A stretch of 55,452 nucleotides of DNA from Bowmanella dokdonensis (GTDB lineage: Bacteria > Pseudomonadota > Gammaproteobacteria > Enterobacterales > Alteromonadaceae). The stretch lies in contig NZ_JAFKCV010000020.1 in assembly GCF_017254865.1 (NCBI RefSeq), forward strand, positions 1-55,452. The letters run 5' to 3'. The notes under the pieces are model-generated. The model had not been told where the DNA came from and ran no database searches. It saw only the letters and a program-made list of their open reading frames with translations. The position numbers were made by a program, and so were the translations under genes. Below are positions 49,891 to 55,452 of the stretch, piece by piece. Position 1 is the stretch's first letter, and each line of letters begins with the position of its first letter.

Positions 49891-52017
49891 TTAGTCCTGG
49901 GACTCGTCGGCTCTGTCTTCAGCAGACGCAGCAGGTTTTTCCAACAGTTCTTTGATGCTGAGACGGATGCGGTTCTGACGGTCGATTTCCATCACCTTCA
50001 CATCAACCATCTGACCTTCCTTGAGGTAGTCAGTCACCTTGGCCACACGCTCGTGAGCAATCTGGGAAATATGCACCAGACCTTCCTTGCCGGGCAGGAC
50101 TTCAACAAAAGCGCCAAAGTCTACGCAACGGGTCACTTTACCGTGATAGGTTTTGCCCACTTCCACATCGGCCGTGATGCCTTCGATCATATCGATGGCG
50201 ATCTGGGCCTTGGCGCGTTCGGTAGCAAAGATCTTGATGGTGCCGTCGTCTTCGATCTCGATGTTGGTATCGGACTTTTCGGTGATGGTACGAATCACCG
50301 CACCGCCTTTACCGATCACTTCACGGATCTTGTCCTGATCGATCTTGATGGTGTAAATGCGCGGCGCGAACTCGGACATCTCTTCACGGTGGCCGCTGAT
50401 AGCCTGATCCATGACACCCAGGATATGCAGACGGGCTTCTTTGGCCTGTTTCAGTGCAATCTGCATGATTTCCTTGGTGATACCTTCGATCTTGATATCC
50501 ATCTGCAAGGCGGTGACACCGGCGCTGGTGCCGGCCACTTTAAAGTCCATGTCACCCAGGTGATCTTCATCACCCAGAATGTCTGACAATACGACGAACT
50601 TGTCGTCGCTCTTGACCAGGCCCATGGCAATACCGGCCACGGAAGCCTTAATTGGCACACCCGCGTCCATCAGCGCCAAAGAGGTACCACAGACAGAGGC
50701 CATGGAAGATGAACCGTTGGACTCAGTGATTTCAGACACCACCCGTACCACATAGGGGAATTCTTCCTCAGAAGGCATAACAGCCTGGATACCACGCTTG
50801 GCCAGACGACCGTGACCTATTTCACGGCGCTTGGGTGATCCCATCATGCCGGTCTCGCCCACACAATAAGGAGGGAAGTTGTAGTGCAGCATAAAGCGGC
50901 TGTCAGTGCGGCCACCCAGCTCGTCAATCATCTGCGCATCACGCTCTGTTCCCAGGGTGGCAGCAACGATGGCCTGGGTCTCACCACGGGTGAAAAGGGC
51001 AGAACCGTGCGTACGCGGCAGGATACCGGTCGCTACGTCGAGGGCACGGATCATCTGAGGATCACGGCCATCGATGCGTGGCTCGCCATTGAGAATACGC
51101 GAACGAACCACTTCACTTTCCAGCTCATGCAGAAGCTCTTTCACTTCCTTGGCATCCTGCTCCGGATTCTCTTCGAGGATCTGTGCAGCAACCTTATCGG
51201 TTAGCGCGGTCACGGCATCTTTACGGGCCATCTTGTCGGAAATCTGGTAGGCCTGGCTCATTTCGGCTTCGGCCAGTGCCTTGATCTTGTCCTTGAGGGC
51301 TGTGTTTTCAGCTTCTGGCTGCCAGTCCCACTTGGGTGTATTCACTTGGGCGGCAAATTCATTAACCGCAGTCACAACAGTTTGCAGCTCATCGTGGCCA
51401 TATACGACAGCGCCCAGCATCACTTCTTCTGACAAGACTTTAGCTTCGGATTCCACCATCAGCACGGCGCCCTGGGTACCGGCAACCACCAGATCCAGTT
51501 CGCTGTCAGCCTGCTCAGAGACACGGGTGTTGAGGATATACTGACCATCCTTGTAACCCACCCGGGCGGCGCCGATTGGACCATTGAACGGGATCCCGGA
51601 AATGGCCAGGGCCGCAGAGGTACCGATCATGGAAATGATATCAGTGGGAATATCCGGATTGGCGGACATGACAGTGATGACCACCTGCACTTCATTCTTG
51701 AAACCTTCCGGAAACAGAGGGCGGATAGGACGGTCGATCAGACGAGCGGTCAGGGTCTCATTTTCAGAGGGACGGCCTTCACGCTTGAAAAAACCGCCGG
51801 GGATTTTACCGGCAGCGTAAGTCTTTTCCTGATAATTGACTGTCAGGGGGAAAAAATCCTGATCTGCCTTGGCTTCTTTTTTACCAACAACAGTTACCAG
51901 AACTGCCGTGTCATCCATGCTGGCCATAACGGCAGCCGTGGCTTGGCGAGCAATCACACCAGTCTCTAAGGTGACAGTGTGCTGACCATATTGAAAAGTC
52001 TTAGTAATCGGAGTCAC
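49891..52017 (-). CDS. pnp: Polyribonucleotide nucleotidyltransferase (PNPase)
   Basis: 708 residues. Phosphorolytic 3'-5' exoribonuclease, a degradosome component. Two RNase PH domains ([33 protein letters not shown]; and [39 protein letters not shown]) flank a helical segment. A KH domain ([19 protein letters not shown]) and an S1 domain ([20 protein letters not shown]) follow. The start is a GTG at 52017 with AAAGGAT 6 nt upstream. Position upstream of nlpI is normal, but rpsO, usually directly before pnp, is not present here. Confidence 0.98.
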   Translation of the reverse strand: MTPITKTFQYGQHTVTLETGVIARQATAAVMASMDDTAVLVTVVGKKEAKADQDFFPLTVNYQEKTYAAGKIPGGFFKREGRPSENETLTARLIDRPIRPLFPEGFKNEVQVVITVMSANPDIPTDIISMIGTSAALAISGIPFNGPIGAARVGYKDGQYILNTRVSEQADSELDLVVAGTQGAVLMVESEAKVLSEEVMLGAVVYGHDELQTVVTAVNEFAAQVNTPKWDWQPEAENTALKDKIKALAEAEMSQAYQISDKMARKDAVTALTDKVAAQILEENPEQDAKEVKELLHELESEVVRSRILNGEPRIDGRDPQMIRALDVATGILPRTHGSALFTRGETQAIVAATLGTERDAQMIDELGGRTDSRFMLHYNFPPYCVGETGMMGSPKRREIGHGRLAKRGIQAVMPSEEEFPYVVRVVSEITESNGSSSMASVCGTSLALMDAGVPIKASVAGIAMGLVKSDDKFVVLSDILGDEDHLGDMDFKVAGTSAGVTALQMDIKIEGITKEIMQIALKQAKEARLHILGVMDQAISGHREEMSEFAPRIYTIKIDQDKIREVIGKGGAVIRTITEKSDTNIEIEDDGTIKIFATERAKAQIAIDMIEGITADVEVGKTYHGKVTRCVDFGAFVEVLPGKEGLVHISQIAHERVAKVTDYLKEGQMVDVKVMEIDRQNRIRLSIKELLEKPAASAEDRADESQD

Positions 52018-52311
52018 TTTGTTATCCTTTCAGGGAACCGCTGGCCTGTCGGAGACAGTATCGGACGCACCCGCTTCACCAAACTGGCTTGGAACAGGCT
52101 TTTTATCCATCCTTTACTGCCCCTGTCATTCACCAGAGGCTCTTACATTGATATTTGCTTTCGCTTTTTAACGCGGCGCATAGTATAGCGGCTAAGGTGG
52201 TCTAAAAACAGGGAAAATTCTGTGACATCCCCCCGTCCGCTGAGGGACGCAGCAGTCTCTTTTCGGGCTGGCTTTGCGGCAGGTTGTCCGTCAGGATCAC
52301 TGACCTCTTAC
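52018..52311 (-). promoter_or_regulatory. pnp leader region
   Basis: 294-nt gap. A TATACT -10-like element lies at 52182-52187 on the minus strand with a weak TGTTTT at -35 distance. The leader has CTGTC TCC GACAG (around 52049-52062) as a short stem, and an open 26-codon frame (52030-52110) whose TGA touches the pnp Shine-Dalgarno. PNPase autoregulates through a leader stem in enterics; a long RNase III stem is not obvious here. Confidence 0.4.
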
Positions 52312-52695
52312 TTAGTTATTCACCTGCAACGCCTCACCGTACTTTGCCACCAGCGCGTTGCGCTCAGCCCTGGGCAGGCCTTTGACAACCAGTCCGTAGG
52401 AATGGTCAATCATCCGCTGGATTTCGCCTGCGGGAATGGAGCCATCCAGCCTGATGGTATTCCAATGCAACTTGTTCATATGGTAACCAGGCAGGACTGC
52501 GTCAAACATATCCCTTAGCATCAGGGCCTGCTGTGGATCGCATTTGAGGTTCATTCTGCCTTCACCCTGTTCCACGGACAGGGTGGCGAACATTTTGTTG
52601 CGAATTTTCATTACCGCCACCTCAGGTCCGAAGGGAAAATCCTCCCGGGCTTCGGGTTTGGCAAGCAGGTAACTTCGGGTTAAAGCAAAATCCAT
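52312..52695 (-). CDS. YjbR/MmcQ-family protein
   Basis: 127 residues. DFALTRSYLLAKPEAREDFP, VMKIRNKMFATLSVEQG, NLKCDPQQALMLRDMFDAVL and YHMNKLHWNTIRLDGSIPAG are the standard YjbR segments (cytoplasmic, DNA-binding-like CyaY fold). Function unknown. It begins 18 nt after the M14-type gene on the same strand. Confidence 0.92.
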   Translation of the reverse strand: MDFALTRSYLLAKPEAREDFPFGPEVAVMKIRNKMFATLSVEQGEGRMNLKCDPQQALMLRDMFDAVLPGYHMNKLHWNTIRLDGSIPAGEIQRMIDHSYGLVVKGLPRAERNALVAKYGEALQVNN

Positions 52696-52713
52696 TTGTG
52701 CATTCCAGGCTGG

Positions 52714-53724
52714 TTAGACAGCCACAACATAAAACAGACAATCGGTGGTGGCAATATCGACCCGTGGCGTCGCCATAAAAATGCGCAGCGGCACCCGGCT
52801 GACCAGGCAGTCTCCCTTAACTGAAAACAGATTGCGTGACACCTCCTCGCCCCGCTCATTTCTGACCGCCAGCATCTCCAGCCCCGCCTCCCCCAGTCTG
52901 CCGAGTAACGTCCCTGCGGCTGCTGTGCCAGAGTTAAGTGACTCGATATCAGGTCTCAGGCACAGATCGGCTGCTCCGCTGGCTGTATCAGCATATTCCA
53001 GGCGAAACCCTCTTCGTAACTCCACCCGCAAGGGCGCACGGAGCACCTGGACAGGGGACAGCCCGGCCGGTCGCCGCCAGTCCTGTGCATCACACAGGCT
53101 TTTAATGCCCAGATAGGCAGTCTGGTGAGAGTGACGCTGACCGGCGCCGCCACATTCGATGGTTACATTGGGGCAGCCAAAATCCTGTTCCATCAGCGCG
53201 CCAATGCGTAATCCGGTCAGTATCATGGTGTCGGTGAAATAGCCGGCCAATGCACGCTCCGAGTCGCCGTCCCTGACGCTTACAGCAAAGGCGGGCCCCT
53301 CTCCTGAGGTATTGTGCAAGTCCAGCAGCACCTCGGGCCTGAGTTCACGAATCGCCTGCATGATGGCCCGGCCACGCTGGTAAACGGGCCCGTGCCCCGG
53401 CTGGCCAAAACAGCGGTTCAAATCCTCCTCTTCGGCCAGGTATCGGGTGGTAAACAACGGCGTCTTTCTGGCTGCCTGCACCGATGCCAGGATAAAACAC
53501 AGATTGGTCGCCGGCTGGTGCCCTTCGCTCAACCAGCGATGCAAAGCAATAAAGCCAGAAGGTTCGTTGCCATGTACCAGGGTACTGATCATCCGGCAAC
53601 GGCTCTGGTCCCTGCCCTTTACGTCAATCAGAGTGGGTCCGCGTAAGCCGTGCAAAAAGGCCTGCGGGCTGTCGCCCAGCTTCAACTCCCCCGCGCCAAA
53701 CCTGTCCAGTATGCCGGTCAGCAT
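52714..53724 (-). CDS. AstE/AspA-type deacylase (succinylglutamate desuccinylase/aspartoacylase family)
   Basis: 336 residues. M14-like zinc hydrolase: zinc motif HGNEPSG (51-57), the DLHNTSG His (near 116-122), the Arg-rich loop EDLNRCFGQPGHG and the later ECGGAGQRHS. It cleaves amide bonds of acylated amino acids in related enzymes; the acyl group is not known. It starts directly after the TGA of the GCS2 gene (TGAATG), with GAGGAT 8 nt before the ATG, so the two are translationally coupled and likely work on one metabolite. Confidence 0.88.
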   Translation of the reverse strand: MLTGILDRFGAGELKLGDSPQAFLHGLRGPTLIDVKGRDQSRCRMISTLVHGNEPSGFIALHRWLSEGHQPATNLCFILASVQAARKTPLFTTRYLAEEEDLNRCFGQPGHGPVYQRGRAIMQAIRELRPEVLLDLHNTSGEGPAFAVSVRDGDSERALAGYFTDTMILTGLRIGALMEQDFGCPNVTIECGGAGQRHSHQTAYLGIKSLCDAQDWRRPAGLSPVQVLRAPLRVELRRGFRLEYADTASGAADLCLRPDIESLNSGTAAAGTLLGRLGEAGLEMLAVRNERGEEVSRNLFSVKGDCLVSRVPLRIFMATPRVDIATTDCLFYVVAV

Positions 53725-55215
53725 TCAGGCGATCCTCGGCCACTGGCTGACCGGGATGCAGCTTCTGGCATGGTGGACATATCGTTTGACCATCTGCTGG
53801 CAGGCTTCATCCCGGTTTGACCTGACCTCCAGGGTTTTGAGGGTCTGTCTCTGCCATCTGGCTCCGGTCACGCCGCTGTCAATCCGCTCGGCAATAATCC
53901 CCAGAAACTGCTTGATATCAGAAGCATCCACCCCTAACCCCTGCAGACCTCGTCGTGCCGTATCCAGTATGGGTTCAAACAAATCCCGGATTGGCACTTC
54001 AACAAGCTGATGGGTATGGGGTCTGGGCCAGACAATGCTGGCGTCCATACCCTGCTGGGCAGCCCGGTAGAAATTGTACTCCGCATGCCGGAACGGCAAA
54101 GCCGCCATCATATCTTCCATGTCAGCGGCAAAGCCTGCCGCCAGGCCGATAGCAAAAGCCGCGTTGGCCACCATATCCAGGGAAGTGGGCCCGGCGGGGA
54201 TAGCCCGCATTTCCATCCTGACATGCCCGCTGCCCTGGGCACTGTAAACTGGTCGGTTCCAGGGCCAGATAGTGCCCATATGCACGGCCAGTTCATCCAA
54301 AGCCGGCAGGCGGTTCATTCCCCTTGCTTCAGACGATGATTCCCGGCTTAAAACAGGCAACAGCGGCGGGTTCAGCGCCACCGCTTCGGCAAACAGCTCC
54401 CAGCTGTCCCGTCGTACCCAGCCATAGCCAAAGCCAACCCGACTGGGCCGCCGCCATCTGGCTTTGTCGTCAGGCAGGCGCACGTCCAGGGCCTGTTTGA
54501 ATAAGGCCACCCGGGTCTCATCCCAGCTCAGCCTGCCCAACAGGATGGGGGAATTGGCTGACACCGCCGTTACAAAAGGCTGAGTCAACTGAGCTGCATT
54601 AAAGGTACTGGCAAACTTGTCATGTGCCATCATCATATGCACCTGGAACGAGGTGTTGGCACCCTCGGCTGTCACATCGTCACAGGTTACCGACACCGGC
54701 TCCTCACCGTTGATATTGAGCTGGAATGCCTCCCCCCGCTGTTCATACAAACGCCGGGCAAGGGCCTGATATCTCGGCAGCGGGGTCATGAATTCTTTTT
54801 TCAGGTGATGCTGTCGCAGAGTCGGCAATATACCTATGGCGACAATATTGGTATCGATTTCTGCCGCGATGCGCTCCAGATAGCCGGTCTTGTCCAGGAT
54901 CTCCTGGCGCATCAGGCTGAAAGGCCTTCCCTGTAACTCAAATACGGACAGATTGAGTTCCATATTGTAACGGTTCAACTCGGCCTGAAACTGCTTGTCG
55001 TCCGCAGCTTCCAACAGTTCCAGGTTGCAAGGCGCCACCCGGGCTTCATTGTCTACCAGATACATTTCCAGCTCAGCGCCTATTTTCAGCGGATCCTGGC
55101 CAAATCCCTGTTGACGGATCAGCTTTTTGAGCACACCGAGCTGGGCCTCCAGCCGGGAGGAGAACGCGGAAAAGTCTGACTGGGAAAAAGAACCGTCTTC
55201 GATGGGATTGCCCAT
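53725..55215 (-). CDS. GCS2-type glutamate-cysteine ligase family protein
   Basis: 496 residues of the glutamine synthetase-like amidoligase fold (GCS2). ATP/metal-binding IGAELEMYLVD (about 45-55), FQVHMMMAHDKFASTFNAAQ, SANSPILLGRLSWDETRVAL, FEAVALNPPLLPVLSRE and VRMEMRAIPAGPTSLDMVAN are visible. This family joins glutamate to an amine, classically cysteine for glutathione, but many marine members have other partners. It is not E. coli GshA. ATG 55215 with GAGAGGGA upstream. First gene of the GCS2-deacylase-yjbR operon. Confidence 0.85.
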   Translation of the reverse strand: MGNPIEDGSFSQSDFSAFSSRLEAQLGVLKKLIRQQGFGQDPLKIGAELEMYLVDNEARVAPCNLELLEAADDKQFQAELNRYNMELNLSVFELQGRPFSLMRQEILDKTGYLERIAAEIDTNIVAIGILPTLRQHHLKKEFMTPLPRYQALARRLYEQRGEAFQLNINGEEPVSVTCDDVTAEGANTSFQVHMMMAHDKFASTFNAAQLTQPFVTAVSANSPILLGRLSWDETRVALFKQALDVRLPDDKARWRRPSRVGFGYGWVRRDSWELFAEAVALNPPLLPVLSRESSSEARGMNRLPALDELAVHMGTIWPWNRPVYSAQGSGHVRMEMRAIPAGPTSLDMVANAAFAIGLAAGFAADMEDMMAALPFRHAEYNFYRAAQQGMDASIVWPRPHTHQLVEVPIRDLFEPILDTARRGLQGLGVDASDIKQFLGIIAERIDSGVTGARWQRQTLKTLEVRSNRDEACQQMVKRYVHHARSCIPVSQWPRIA

Positions 55216-55288
55216 AGTCCCTCTCTGAATGTTGATAACTTCAGAGTTAACAATAGATTAGGAAGTGCGGCAGGGACAATGACAGGGC

Positions 55289-55318
55289 AAAAAACAAAAC
55301 CCGGCCTAAGCCGGGTTT
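55289..55318 (-). terminator. Intrinsic terminator of the gene entering from the right
   Basis: AAACCCGGC/GCCGGGTTT 9-bp stem with a 4-nt loop; on the minus strand it is followed by TTGTTTTTT. It lies about 20 nt after the stop at 55338. Confidence 0.8.
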
Positions 55319-55337
55319 GGTCTGCGGCTCTTCATCA

Positions 55338-55452
55338 TTAACGGGGGACATCAGCATTCATTAAACTGATTTTGCGAAGATCATTTAATGGAGATAAGCC
55401 GATGTCCCACGCAGGTGCCATTTTAGGCATAACTGAACTAGAAATCGAACGA
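55338..55452 (-). CDS. C-terminal end of an unidentified CDS
   Basis: Frame open from the window edge to TAA at 55338-55340, 37 codons, ending WDIGLSPLNDLRKISLMNAD-VPR. The terminator just after supports it as a real gene end. I do not recognise the family. A GGACATC/GATGTCC inverted repeat (about 55346 and 55402) occurs inside. Confidence 0.5.
   Translation of the reverse strand, partial: RSISSSVMPKMAPAWDIGLSPLNDLRKISLMNADVPR

Noticed and set aside
49759-50586. Plus-strand 275-codon open frame antisense to pnp
   Set aside because: Antisense shadow of the pnp KH/S1 region; no start signal or family match.

Overview
The window is chromosomal DNA of a marine-type gammaproteobacterium. The gene orders metG/apbC (divergent), yafS/gloB-mltD, ybeD-lipB-lipA and pnp-nlpI, the large TonB-dependent receptor with no siderophore genes beside it, the abundance of GGDEF proteins, and a MITE with ATACCAATC ends all point to Alteromonadales, most likely Alteromonadaceae. 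The genus is an inference.

Left part (1-5.4 kb): tRNA-Pro(GGG), the Na+/H+ antiporter NhaA, then a stretch of very small genes. Its main feature is a minus-strand non-coding RNA (about 2172-1905) with 14 GGA motifs, several in small hairpin loops, ending in a strong intrinsic terminator. This is the design of CsrB/RsmZ-type RNAs that titrate CsrA. Around it lie 44-, 53-, 56- and 59-codon genes, a PRC-barrel gene and a decayed Crp/Fnr-family regulator. A PAS-GGDEF protein with a degenerate receiver domain follows.

Housekeeping block (5.4-14 kb): dcd, apbC, metG, a soluble CZB chemoreceptor, a YafS-like methyltransferase, gloB and mltD. From 14 to 22 kb come a voltage-sensor-like membrane protein, a PAS-GAF-GGDEF cyclase whose 3' end lies in a 28-bp palindrome, a NatAB-type ABC exporter, a Yip1 protein, a DUF3025 protein and an M28 lipoprotein peptidase. 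Intergenic heptamer arrays (consensus GTYACYN) occur in this part. From 22 to 28 kb: asnB, a membrane-anchored FMN/Fe-S glutamate-synthase-like protein and the lipoate genes ybeD-lipB-lipA.

Accessory part (28-47 kb): an ECF sigma operon with a serine hydrolase; three glutathione S-transferases, one in a LysR-controlled cassette with an NTF2-like protein and a tautomerase; efpL (yeiP); a membrane/HTH pair; a 313-bp MITE abutting the start codon of a DUF3291 gene; a short class I adenylate cyclase; the TonB-dependent receptor; a VOC-YCII-ECF42 sigma operon; SprT; a glycosyltransferase; and a DUF4287/DUF5655-like protein.

Right part (47-55.4 kb): pnp and nlpI followed by a Sel1-like protein with an HELAH zincin motif, and, upstream of pnp, a three-gene operon of a GCS2-type glutamate-cysteine ligase, an AstE/AspA-type deacylase and a YjbR protein. 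The end of another CDS enters from the right edge. No CRISPR array, complete IS or prophage was seen. The best candidates for something undescribed are the CsrB-like RNA with its small-ORF neighbourhood, the paired inverted heptamer arrays, and the GCS2/deacylase operon.
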